The position numbers were made by a program, and so were the translations under genes. From Clostridium lundense DSM 17049 (lineage in GTDB: Bacteria > Bacillota > Clostridia > Clostridiales > Clostridiaceae): a DNA stretch of 64,000 bases. The notes below the pieces were generated by a model, which made no database searches, had not been told where the DNA came from, and saw nothing but the letters and a program-made list of their open reading frames with translations. Location of the stretch: positions 1 to 64,000 of the forward strand of contig NZ_JHVC01000021.1 in NCBI RefSeq assembly GCF_000619945.1, read 5' to 3'. Shown in pieces: positions 8,448 through 16,418 of the stretch; position 1 is the first letter of the stretch, and each line of letters opens with the position of its first letter.

Positions 8448-10235
8448 TTACTTTCCTTCTAATACTAAATTTATTAAGTTATTAACTCCCATTGCAAAAA
8501 GGATATTATCTTCTTTTTTAACTGGGTGATTTCCAAGCATTAAACTTTGAACATAAAGTATTTCTATAACAGATTTCTTTATATAATCATCTTTGCAGTT
8601 TATTAGTTTTTTAACTAAAAAATTATTATGGTTAAAACATAAAGTAGCAAAGCTTTCTTCAATTTCATTTTCAAATATACTTGCCAAATCAGCAAATAAG
8701 TCATTATTAGTGCTAAAGGCTTGTTTTTTAGTTTCTGAAACTTCTTTTAAAAATTTTGCTTCTTCACTAATGTTATATATAGCTGGAACCTCTAAAGGCT
8801 CGAATTTTCTAATGCTACAAACACATTTTTCACTTTTTAAAACATTATCTGCAAAATTAATAAAGTCAAAAGCTTCATCTGCTTCACTAAAGCTTAACTC
8901 TTCAAATTCTTCTGTGATATGTTCAGGTTTTATTCTTTCAACAAAACCTTGTGGCATATATTCATTGAACTTTTCTATTAAATCTGCATCATTTACGTAT
9001 CCACCATTTATAATACAAAGATCTTGAGCTTTTGCTGTATTTTCTATTTGTTTAAATTCATCTACAGTTAGTGTATATTTTATATACTTATATTCCTCAT
9101 AAATACTCCAAAGAGTCTTTTTTCCTAAAGAAGTTTGAAAAGGAAGATAGTTAATTAATATAGCATAGAGATCATCATCTTCAACTGCCATTAATTTTAA
9201 AGAATCATAATGAATATTTATGATATTTACTAACTTTTTTTGATCTTCTTTTGCTAATTTATAAAAATAATTTTTGATACAATTTGAAATTTCTTCTCTC
9301 ATTTTTTCTAAGACTTTGTCTTCAAAAAAGTCTTCTCTTGAGGCAGTAAGCCTAATATTTTCAGCATTTATAAGTGGTTTAGTGAAAAATGCCCAAGATG
9401 GCATAAGTTTTTCTAAGTTATCTGATACAAACATGTCTTTAACATAAATTTTCCCTTTAATTTTAGCGCTAATACTAACGCTTCTGGATAAGATATAGGC
9501 TACTCCGCTTAAGTTCCCAGTAGAAGAGTTTATAGGAATACAATCTATAAAATCCTCTTTAAATTCTTCTCTTCCTACTAAAAGCCAATATTCCTTATTT
9601 ATGATATCTTTTTTCCATGGCGCAAAGTATTTATTAATTTTTTTGCTCATATTTTCATTACTTAATGTAATTTCATAAGGTAAGAACTTACCATAATATT
9701 TTAAAGTAGTGTATACATAGTCGTAATCAAAGAATTCTTCAGAGCCTTTTTTGGCTTTTAGATATACTCTAGTTCCAGGCTCTAAATTTATATCCATCTT
9801 TCTTATGGTATATGTACCATCATTTTTACCTTTCCATTCATAAGTAGAATCACTATGAACAGAAGTGGTAATTAAGGTTATTTCATCGCAAACAATAAAA
9901 CAGGACAATAATCCTATACCAAATCTTCCTATAAAATCATCAACATCTGTTCCTAAGTCTTTACGTTTTGATGATTGTCCAATGACAGATAAAAAACTAT
10001 GAATATCTTCTAAGGTTAAACCTATACCATTATCTTCAATAATAAGAGTATCCTCAAATAATTCAAAATTAATAGCAGCTTCAAAATCATTGTCTATCTT
10101 TTTATGTGCTGTAATAGCATCAACTGCATTTTGTAATACTTCCCTTATATAAACACCTGGGTTACTATATAAATTTTCTGAAAGCAAAGAAATTATGCCA
10201 TCTAAATTTACTTGAAAATTGTAATTTTGTTCCAT
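8448..10235 (-). CDS. Hsp90-family ATPase (HtpG-like, divergent C-terminus)
   Basis: 595 residues. The N-terminal GHKL ATPase domain is complete: E32-x-x-Q-N36-x-x-D39 (EVLQNAVDA), DNGIG at 68-72, GRFGIGLLS at 103-111, and a GTRV box near residue 155. The middle domain follows (RLTASREDFF near residue 295 is the family signature). The C-terminal part resembles the separate 'HSP90 family protein' group (CFNHNNFLVKKL ... ILYVQSLMLGNHPV) rather than classical HtpG, and there is no MEEVD-like tail. Ribosome site CTAAGGAGG lies before the ATG. It is first in an operon with two TPR-like paralogues, an arrangement reminiscent of eukaryotic Hsp90 and its TPR co-chaperones. The clients are unknown. 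The two downstream proteins are the best candidates for partners. Confidence 0.9.
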   Translation of the reverse strand: MEQNYNFQVNLDGIISLLSENLYSNPGVYIREVLQNAVDAITAHKKIDNDFEAAINFELFEDTLIIEDNGIGLTLEDIHSFLSVIGQSSKRKDLGTDVDDFIGRFGIGLLSCFIVCDEITLITTSVHSDSTYEWKGKNDGTYTIRKMDINLEPGTRVYLKAKKGSEEFFDYDYVYTTLKYYGKFLPYEITLSNENMSKKINKYFAPWKKDIINKEYWLLVGREEFKEDFIDCIPINSSTGNLSGVAYILSRSVSISAKIKGKIYVKDMFVSDNLEKLMPSWAFFTKPLINAENIRLTASREDFFEDKVLEKMREEISNCIKNYFYKLAKEDQKKLVNIINIHYDSLKLMAVEDDDLYAILINYLPFQTSLGKKTLWSIYEEYKYIKYTLTVDEFKQIENTAKAQDLCIINGGYVNDADLIEKFNEYMPQGFVERIKPEHITEEFEELSFSEADEAFDFINFADNVLKSEKCVCSIRKFEPLEVPAIYNISEEAKFLKEVSETKKQAFSTNNDLFADLASIFENEIEESFATLCFNHNNFLVKKLINCKDDYIKKSVIEILYVQSLMLGNHPVKKEDNILFAMGVNNLINLVLEGK

Positions 10236-10276
10236 ATATACCTCCTAAGGAATTTCTATATTGTTTATAAGGCCAT

Positions 10277-10369
10277 TTTAAGGTTTAGATGAAACTTATT
10301 TAACAGAGTTAGTTTTTTCATCTAAACCTTAGAAAAACTTATCCAAAAGCGTAAACTATTGGATAAGTA
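10277..10369 (+). repeat. Degenerate IS200/IS605-like structured remnant (copy 3)
   Basis: A 15-bp stem (AAGGTTTAGATGAAA against TTTCATCTAAACCTT) is followed by TTAGAAAAACTTATCC and a second hairpin, CTTATCCAAAAG against CTATTGGATAAG. The layout and the string CTTAG-A-(A/G)-AACTTATCC match the structured elements at 28217-28463 (+) and 45496-45643 (-). This copy lacks the 3' GGGAGTATTAG...GATAAA part. Confidence 0.45.
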
Positions 10370-10588
10370 CAATTTTATACAATTATCGATAGAAAAGTAT
10401 ACAATCTTAAATAGATTTTCTAATATGAATTATTAAAGTATTTGAATTTCTTATGAAAAATTATTTAAAAAAAGAACTGAATAATAATATAAATTATGAT
10501 ATAGAAATTATATATAGTGTGAAATATTTTAAAAAGGATTTAATGATATGAATAACATACTTTTATATGGATATTTTATAATAGAGAA

Positions 10589-10629
10589 GAGGAATGAATA
10601 AAAAGGTTTTAGATAAATATTCATCCCTC
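10589..10629 (-). terminator. Terminator of the amidohydrolase gene
   Basis: GAGGAATGAATA (10589-10600) pairs with TATTCATCCCTC (10618-10629). Read on the minus strand the stem is followed by a pyrimidine-rich TTCTCTATTATAAAAT tract. It lies 37 bp past the stop codon. Confidence 0.6.
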
Positions 10630-10665
10630 AATGTTCAATTTAAAATACACAAGTTTTTAAATTAA

Positions 10666-12339
10666 TTAAAGATTTTCATTTTTATATATTATATTTCCAT
10701 CTAATATGGTCATTACAACTTTAGTATCACGAATTTCATTTACAGGACCTTCTATAAAGTCACGGTCTACTACTACTATATCAGCTAGATTCCCAACTTC
10801 TATAGATCCTCTAATATTTTCTTCATGAGAAAAGAAAGCAGAACTTTTTGACCACATAATTAAAGCTTGTATTGGAGTTATTCTTTCATCAGGACCCCAT
10901 ACATCTCCATTTAAATCAGTACGAGTTATTGCAGCCCACATACCTAAGAATGGGTTAAATGGTACAACAGGACAGTCAGAACTTCCTCCAATAATAATTC
11001 CATTATCAAAATATGTTTTGCATGGAATATTTCTATGAGCCATGTCATCATATAAAACCGGTGCTTCATTAAGTAAATGAAGCATTGTTGGTTGTACAGT
11101 AACTCCAACATTTAATTCATCCATAAGCTCTAATTGGTCTTTTGCAGGCCAAGGATGATGTATTAAATAATGTCTTCTCTCTTGGATAGGGCTTACCTTA
11201 TGAGCAGCTTTAAAACCTGATAAAGCTACATCAGCTGTCTTGTCACCAACAGCATGTATTCCAACTTGCCATCCAAGGCTATGTGCTTTTACTACCATTT
11301 GTTTAAGTTCATCTTCTGTAACTGTTGTAAATCCACAGGTTGATGAATCGAGTTTATATGGTTTTCGCATACAAGCAGTTTTAGAAGAAGGTGTACCATC
11401 TAATGTAATTTTAACAGCATTTAGTTTTAACATATCATCACCAAATCCTGTTATTGTTGCTGCTTCCTCTAATCTTCTTAGGTGTTGTTTAACAGAACCA
11501 ACAGCAGTATCTAGATAATACATTAAACGAGATCTATATTTAAGTTTTCCCATTTTATAAGCTTTTAAATAAGTACGCATTTGTTCTACGCTTAGATTGG
11601 CATCTATAACACCAGTAATTCCATAAGCACTTAATTCTTTTCCTATAGCATCAATTGAGTCAACTAATTGTTCGCTAGTAAAGGGAGGAATTACACTTTG
11701 TACCAGTCCCATTGCTGCATTTTCATATAGTAATCCATTTGGTTCCCCATTTTCATCTCTACCAATTACACCACCTTCAGGATCAGGAGTATCTTTTGTG
11801 ATTCCAGCTAATTCTAAAGCTTTGCTATTTACAACAGCTACATGATAGCAAACCCTCATAAAAAGCACTGGATTGTTAGGTGATACAGTATCTAGATCTT
11901 TACGAGTTGGAAAGGAACTATCCTTCCAAGTTGAATTATTCCAACACTGCCCATTAATCCATTCACCAGGTTTGGTAGTTGCAGTTCTTTTTTTTAGAAG
12001 TTCTAATAGATCATTTAAAGAATTGGTATGACTAAGATCAATATTCATTAAATTTATACCAGCGAAAAAGGCGTGCATATGGCTATCAATTAAGCCATGG
12101 ATTACAGTTTGTCCCTTTAAATCCATAACTGAAGTGCTTTTTCCTTTATATGCATCAATGTTTTTCATGTCTGTTACTGCAATGATTTTACCATCTTTAA
12201 TAGCAACAGCTCCATTTTTTAAAATAGGAAAATCAGTTTTACCTTTTTTGATTTCATCAATAGTAAGAGCAACAGTATATATTTTACCGTTGGTCAAAAT
12301 AGTATCTGCTTCAGCATTCCATGTTGTAGAAATTGTCAT
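10666..12339 (-). CDS. Amidohydrolase, YtcJ/Amidohydro_3 family
   Basis: 557 residues, a metal-dependent hydrolase of the amidohydrolase superfamily. It shows the metal-binding HxH motif in GLIDSHMHAFFAG (~residue 85), the later VGIHAVGDKTAD and YLIHHPWP histidine boxes, and the terminal GGSSDCPVVPF aspartate box. It has the composite N- and C-terminal beta-sandwich residues (ADTILTNGKIYT ... NLADIVVVDRDF) seen in YtcJ-like enzymes. Members act on N-substituted amides and related compounds, but the substrate here is not predictable. No signal peptide. Ribosome site AAGGAGGAG precedes the ATG. The gene is divergent from the GntR regulator at 12723 and has its own strong promoter (12391-12419). 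Co-regulation with citrate genes is possible but unproven. Confidence 0.88.
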   Translation of the reverse strand: MTISTTWNAEADTILTNGKIYTVALTIDEIKKGKTDFPILKNGAVAIKDGKIIAVTDMKNIDAYKGKSTSVMDLKGQTVIHGLIDSHMHAFFAGINLMNIDLSHTNSLNDLLELLKKRTATTKPGEWINGQCWNNSTWKDSSFPTRKDLDTVSPNNPVLFMRVCYHVAVVNSKALELAGITKDTPDPEGGVIGRDENGEPNGLLYENAAMGLVQSVIPPFTSEQLVDSIDAIGKELSAYGITGVIDANLSVEQMRTYLKAYKMGKLKYRSRLMYYLDTAVGSVKQHLRRLEEAATITGFGDDMLKLNAVKITLDGTPSSKTACMRKPYKLDSSTCGFTTVTEDELKQMVVKAHSLGWQVGIHAVGDKTADVALSGFKAAHKVSPIQERRHYLIHHPWPAKDQLELMDELNVGVTVQPTMLHLLNEAPVLYDDMAHRNIPCKTYFDNGIIIGGSSDCPVVPFNPFLGMWAAITRTDLNGDVWGPDERITPIQALIMWSKSSAFFSHEENIRGSIEVGNLADIVVVDRDFIEGPVNEIRDTKVVMTILDGNIIYKNENL

Positions 12340-12390
12340 TTTTAAATATCTCCTCCTTAGTATTTCACCGTAAAGTCAATCTTGGCACTG

Positions 12391-12419
12391 ATTATAGCAT
12401 CATGATTAGTAAGGGTCAA
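12391..12419 (-). promoter_or_regulatory. Sigma-A promoter of the amidohydrolase gene
   Basis: On the minus strand a -35 TTGACC (12414-12419) and a perfect -10 TATAAT (12391-12396) are separated by 17 bp, about 50 bp upstream of the start codon. Confidence 0.75.
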
Positions 12420-12632
12420 AACAGTTATAAAGCCTACTCAGGCTAATATGATAGATTATGTCGAATTTATAGTGTTTTATCATGGATCATCTCCGGAATA
12501 TTAGTATATTTGTATAATATTAAATTATTAGTAATAGAATTACAAATAAATAGCAAATATTCACATAGCTATCTCTGTAAGGTAAAAGTTAACTTAATAA
12601 TAAAAAAATGGTATAGCAATTAAGCCAATACA

Positions 12633-12661
12633 TTGAATAAATTTAAGTTATGGTGTAGAAT
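12633..12661 (+). promoter_or_regulatory. Sigma-A promoter of the GntR regulator gene
   Basis: TTGAAT (12633-12638), 17-bp spacer, TAGAAT (12656-12661). The whole element including the spacer is nearly identical to the promoter at 18176-18204. Confidence 0.7.
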
Positions 12662-12722
12662 AAAAAAATGTATAGGGATACTTTATATAAAAATATAATG
12701 ATTATTTAAGGGTGTTGAATTT

Positions 12723-13388
12723 ATGGATCAGATTTTTAAAAAGATTGATGATAATGACTCAAGACCTTCTAGAGAAATTATTCTTGAAGAGCTTAGATGT
12801 GCTATTTTAGATAAAAAGTTAAAACCAGGAGATAGACTAGTTGAAAATAATATAGCTAAAAGTATGGGAGTAAGTAGAACGCCAGTGCGAGAAGCCTTAC
12901 GACAATTAGAAATAGAAGGATTAGCTATAAATATTGCTAGAAAGGGAACTTTAGTAAAAGGTATTAGTAAAAAAGATGCTGTGGAAATCTATGAGATAAG
13001 AGAAGTTCTAGAGGGGTTAGCAGTACGAAATGCATGTTTAAACATTTCAAGAATAGAAATATTAAGGTTAAAAGAAATAATTAATGAAATGAGAACATGT
13101 ATTGATAACAATGACAATGAAAGTTATATTAAGTCACATAATGAATATAATGAAATAATATTAAATGCTTCAAAAAATAAAAGACTTATAGTAAATTTAA
13201 AAAGTATATATGAATACTTAAAAAGTATGAGAAAAGTAAGTTTATCTTATAAGATTAGAAGAGAGAAGGCACTTTTAGAACATAGTAATATAGTAGAAGC
13301 AATAGCAAAAGGCGATGAAGCATTAGCAGAAAGATTATCAAGAGAACATGTTGTAAATGCTAAGAATGCATTTATAGCAGAAATGTAA
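12723..13388 (+). CDS. GntR-family transcriptional regulator, FadR/FCD subfamily, probable cit operon regulator
   Basis: 221 residues. The N-terminal winged helix carries the GntR signature: DRLVENNIAKSMGVSRTPVREALRQLEIEGL at about residues 37-67. The C-terminal ~140 residues are an all-helical FCD ligand-binding domain (YEIREVLEGLAVRNAC, then histidines and acidic residues in ESYIKSHNEYNEII and LLEHSNIVEAIAKGD) that typically binds a metal and a carboxylate. It lies directly upstream of citD-citE-citF. Three GTATACAA sites between it and citD fit FCD-type operators. Citrate or a related acid as effector is inference, by analogy with CitO-type regulators. It has its own terminator (13394-13446), so it is transcribed separately from the lyase genes. 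Confidence 0.9.
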   Translation: MDQIFKKIDDNDSRPSREIILEELRCAILDKKLKPGDRLVENNIAKSMGVSRTPVREALRQLEIEGLAINIARKGTLVKGISKKDAVEIYEIREVLEGLAVRNACLNISRIEILRLKEIINEMRTCIDNNDNESYIKSHNEYNEIILNASKNKRLIVNLKSIYEYLKSMRKVSLSYKIRREKALLEHSNIVEAIAKGDEALAERLSREHVVNAKNAFIAEM

Positions 13389-13393
13389 AAGAT

Positions 13394-13446
13394 AAAGGAC
13401 ATGTACCATGGAATACATTGTATATGTCCTTTTTTATTGCACTTTC
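13394..13446 (+). terminator. Terminator of the GntR regulator gene
   Basis: AAAGGACATGTAC pairs with GTATATGTCCTTT and is followed by TTTTATT, immediately after the stop codon at 13388. Confidence 0.85.
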
Positions 13447-13508
13447 TTTGGAAATAATTATATCATAATACTAAAATTTGCAAACAACTATTGAAATTGT
13501 CAGAAATA

Positions 13509-13559
13509 TGGTATACAATAACTAATAACGGTATACAATTTAACAAGATTGTATACAAT
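13509..13559 (+). promoter_or_regulatory. Three GntR/FCD-type operators in tandem, exact 20-bp spacing
   Basis: GTATACAA occurs at 13511-13518, 13531-13538 and 13551-13558. The third lies in a full palindrome ATTGTATACAAT (13548-13559); the first two are imperfect versions. The 20-bp period places all three on one face of the helix. They lie 60-110 bp upstream of citD. Confidence 0.75.
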
Positions 13560-13618
13560 ATATTAAATGCACATTGCCTAAATGAAATATAGAAAAATGA
13601 GGAAAAGGGGGATTTGGT

Positions 13619-13903
13619 ATGGAACTTAAGGTAGTAGCCAAAGCAGGAACTCTGGAATCAAGTGATATTCAAATAATAGTAGAGCCAGATAATCATGGAA
13701 TAAACATTGAGTTAGACAGTGTTGTTAAAGCCCAATTTGGAGAACAAATAAAAACTGTTATTAAAGAAACTTTAGATTCCTTAGGAGTTAAAAATGCAAA
13801 AATATTTGCCAATGATAAGGGTGCAATAGATCCGGTGATTATAAGTAGAGTTCAAACTGCGGTATACAGATCGGCACAGTCAACAGATTTTAAATGGATG
13901 TAA
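13619..13903 (+). CDS. citD: Citrate lyase acyl carrier protein (gamma subunit)
   Basis: 94 residues, the normal CitD length. Ser14 in KAGTLESSDI is the known attachment site of the phosphoribosyl-dephospho-CoA prosthetic group that carries the acetyl/citryl thioester. The C-terminal block GAIDPVIISRVQTAVYRSA is also typical. First gene of the citDEF cluster, with a GGGG-rich ribosome site. Its product forms the citrate lyase complex with CitE and CitF, splitting citrate to acetate and oxaloacetate in anaerobic citrate fermentation. Expression is probably controlled by the three operators just upstream. Confidence 0.96.
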   Translation: MELKVVAKAGTLESSDIQIIVEPDNHGINIELDSVVKAQFGEQIKTVIKETLDSLGVKNAKIFANDKGAIDPVIISRVQTAVYRSAQSTDFKWM

Positions 13904-13918
13904 AGGAGAGATGGAAAG

Positions 13919-14827
13919 ATGAAGCTTAGACGGTCTATGCTATTTGTTCCAGGTAATAATCCAGCTTTGATTAGAGATGTGCATATATATAGACCAGATT
14001 CAGTTATGTTTGATTTAGAAGATTCTATTTCAATTATTGAAAAGGATTCAGCACGATTTTTAGTATATAATATGCTGAAAAAGCTAAAGAATTATTATAA
14101 GAAACTAAATATAGAAACTGTAGTTAGAATAAATGGGTTAGACACTGATTTTGGATTAGAGGATTTAGAAGCGGTGGTTTTGGCTCAACCGGACATAATT
14201 AGAATACCAAAAATAGAAACTGCAGAGGATGTACTAGAAGTTGAAAGGCATATAGAAAGGATAGAAAAAGAAGCTGGGATAGATGGTGGACCAATTAAAA
14301 TAATGGTTGCCATAGAATCACCATTAGGAGTTTTAAATGCATATCAAATTGCTACTTCCACAAAGCGACTTGTAGCTATGGCTATAGGAGGAGAAGACTT
14401 TGTAACCAGTATGAAGACGAACCGTTCAGAAAAAGGATTGGAACTATTTACAGCAAGAGGAATGATAGCTATGGCTGCCAGAGCTGCTGGAATTTCAGCT
14501 TTAGATTCAGTATATTCAGATGTAAATAATGATGAAGGCTTTTTAAGAGAAGCAAAACTTATAAAACAATTGGGGTTTGATGGTAAATCCTTAATACATC
14601 CAAGGCAAATTGAGCTTATTCATTCAGTTTACACTCCATCACAAAAGGAAATACAAAAATCCTATAAAATAGTTGAAGCTACTAAAGAAGCTATAAGAGA
14701 AAATAAAGGAGTATTTACTGTAGATGGGAAAATGGTGGACAAACCTATAATAGATAGGGCTAATCATGTTCTAGCATTAGCAAAGGCAGCTGGTGTTAGA
14801 GTAGGAGGTGACTGTAATGAAATATAA
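13919..14827 (+). CDS. citE: Citrate lyase beta subunit (citryl-ACP lyase)
   Basis: 302 residues, a HpcH/HpaI-type TIM barrel of the CitE family. Motifs seen: LRRSMLFVPGNNPALIRD at the N-terminus, SVMFDLEDSI (metal-binding Glu/Asp), VVRING, and KIMVAIESPLGVLNA with the catalytic-site Glu. CitE cleaves citryl-ACP to acetyl-ACP and oxaloacetate. The start has ribosome site AAAGGAGAG, 15 bp after citD. The 3' end overlaps citF by 11 bp, so the two are translationally coupled. Confidence 0.96.
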   Translation: MKLRRSMLFVPGNNPALIRDVHIYRPDSVMFDLEDSISIIEKDSARFLVYNMLKKLKNYYKKLNIETVVRINGLDTDFGLEDLEAVVLAQPDIIRIPKIETAEDVLEVERHIERIEKEAGIDGGPIKIMVAIESPLGVLNAYQIATSTKRLVAMAIGGEDFVTSMKTNRSEKGLELFTARGMIAMAARAAGISALDSVYSDVNNDEGFLREAKLIKQLGFDGKSLIHPRQIELIHSVYTPSQKEIQKSYKIVEATKEAIRENKGVFTVDGKMVDKPIIDRANHVLALAKAAGVRVGGDCNEI

Positions 14828-16370
14828 AAGAGTAGATGAAACATTATTAAAATATATAGAAGGATATGAACATAGGAAGGCTTATGTTGAGCCCTTTACT
14901 TACCAACCTAAAGACACTATGATACATGTTGAGAGTAAAAACATAAAAGAAAAAATAAAAAGGGACAAGGTAATAGGGTCTTTAAGAGAAGCCATAGAAA
15001 GGGCAGGTATAAAGGATGGAATGACAATTTCTTTCCATCATCATTTTAGAGCTGGGGATAAACTAGTTATGATGGTTATAAAAATCCTATCAGAGATGGG
15101 AATCAAAGATTTAAGAATAGCTGCAAGTTCACTTACAAGTGCTCATGAAGAACTTGTTGAATATATAAAAAATGGTACAGTTACAAGAATAGAGACTAGT
15201 GGTATAAGAGGAAGACTAGCAACAGAAATATCAAAAGGAATATTAGGCAAGCATCCAGCAGTAATACGTTCTCATGGTGGAAGAGCTAGAGCTATATGTG
15301 AAGGTGAAATAAAAATAGATGTTGCATTTATTGCTGCATCATCATCAGATTGTATGGGTAATGCTAATGGGGTAAGAGGAAAATCTATTTGTGGTTCTAT
15401 GGGATATGCCAAACCAGATGCAGAGTATGCAAATAAGGTTATAGTTGTTACAGATACATTAGTTCAGTACCCTAACTTTCCACAAAGCATTTCACAAACC
15501 CTAGTTGATTATGTAGTTGTAGTTGATGAAGTGGGAGATTCTAAAGGAATAATGTCAGGGGCAACAAGACTTACATCTAATCCAAAGGAGTTATTGATGG
15601 CTAAGAAAGTTTCAGATGTTATGCTAGCCACAGGATTATTTATGGATGGGTTTTCAATGCAAACTGGTTCAGGTGGGGCGGCTCTTGCAGTTACTCGATT
15701 TGTAAAAGATGAAGTGAAAAAAAGAAACATAAAGCTTAGCTATGCTTTAGGTGGAATAACTAAACCCATGATTGAACTATTAGAAGAAGGATTAGTAGAT
15801 ACATTATTTGATGTACAATCTTTTGACCTATATGCAGCTAAATCTTTAGGAAAAAATGAAAAGCATGTTGAAATAAGTGCAGATTTTTATGCTAATCCAT
15901 TTAATAAATCAGCAGCAGTAAATAAATTGGATTTTGTCATATTAAGTGCATTAGAAATAGACAAGGATTTTAATGTAAATGTTATATCCGGATCTGATGG
16001 AGTTATAAGAGCTGCTTCAGGAGGTCATAGCGATACCGCAGCAATGGCTAAGGTTTCTATAGTAGTTGCTCCTCTTACTCGAGGAAGGATATCAACAGTA
16101 ATTGATAGGGTTACTACTGTTGTTACTCCAGGAAGTACTGTGGATGTAGTTGTAACTGATTATGGTGTAACTGTTAATCCAAGACGTAAGGACTTAATTG
16201 AGAAATTTAAAAAAGCAGGCATTTCCCTTATAACAATGGAAGAATTAAGAAAAATTTCTACAATGTTATTAGGTACACCCAAAGATATAGAATTTACTGA
16301 TGAAATTGTAGCTATAGTAGAGTATAGAGATGGAAGTATAATTGATGTAATTAAAAAGAGAAATGAGTAA
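14817..16370 (+). CDS. citF: Citrate lyase alpha subunit (citrate:acetyl-ACP transferase)
   Basis: 517 residues with the CoA-transferase-like fold of CitF. Recognisable features are the HHHFRAGD segment near residue 75, AASSSDCMGNANG, and SGSDGVIRAASGGHSDTAA near residue 405. I prefer the ATG at 14817 over an upstream in-frame GTG at 14808 because the ribosome site AGGAGG (14803-14808) is 8 nt before that ATG. The gene overlaps citE by 11 bp. The alpha subunit exchanges the acetyl group on CitD for citrate. The genes for prosthetic-group synthesis and attachment (citG, citX) and for activation (citC) are not adjacent. Confidence 0.95.
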   Translation: MKYKRVDETLLKYIEGYEHRKAYVEPFTYQPKDTMIHVESKNIKEKIKRDKVIGSLREAIERAGIKDGMTISFHHHFRAGDKLVMMVIKILSEMGIKDLRIAASSLTSAHEELVEYIKNGTVTRIETSGIRGRLATEISKGILGKHPAVIRSHGGRARAICEGEIKIDVAFIAASSSDCMGNANGVRGKSICGSMGYAKPDAEYANKVIVVTDTLVQYPNFPQSISQTLVDYVVVVDEVGDSKGIMSGATRLTSNPKELLMAKKVSDVMLATGLFMDGFSMQTGSGGAALAVTRFVKDEVKKRNIKLSYALGGITKPMIELLEEGLVDTLFDVQSFDLYAAKSLGKNEKHVEISADFYANPFNKSAAVNKLDFVILSALEIDKDFNVNVISGSDGVIRAASGGHSDTAAMAKVSIVVAPLTRGRISTVIDRVTTVVTPGSTVDVVVTDYGVTVNPRRKDLIEKFKKAGISLITMEELRKISTMLLGTPKDIEFTDEIVAIVEYRDGSIIDVIKKRNE

Positions 16371-16418
16371 ATAGAGTTCTTGCCATTTAGAATAATAAAT
16401 TGGGGGAGGAAAATTAAA

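Larger units (their letters stand above)
10236..10665. other. 430-bp intergenic region with three stem-loops
   Basis: Holds an IS605-like structured remnant (10277-10369), a terminator of the amidohydrolase gene (10589-10629), and a lone GTATACAA match at about 10398-10405 resembling the cit operators. No supported gene. A 23-codon frame at 10594 is part of the terminator stem. Confidence 0.5.

Noticed and set aside
10594..10665. 23-codon frame starting MNKKVLDKYS with GAGG just before the ATG
   Set aside because: The ATG lies inside the 5' arm of the amidohydrolase terminator (10589-10629), the ribosome spacing is only 2 nt, and no signal or homology is visible.
14808..14816. GTG start for citF
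   Set aside because: It overlaps the AGGAGG ribosome site; the ATG at 14817 is correctly spaced.
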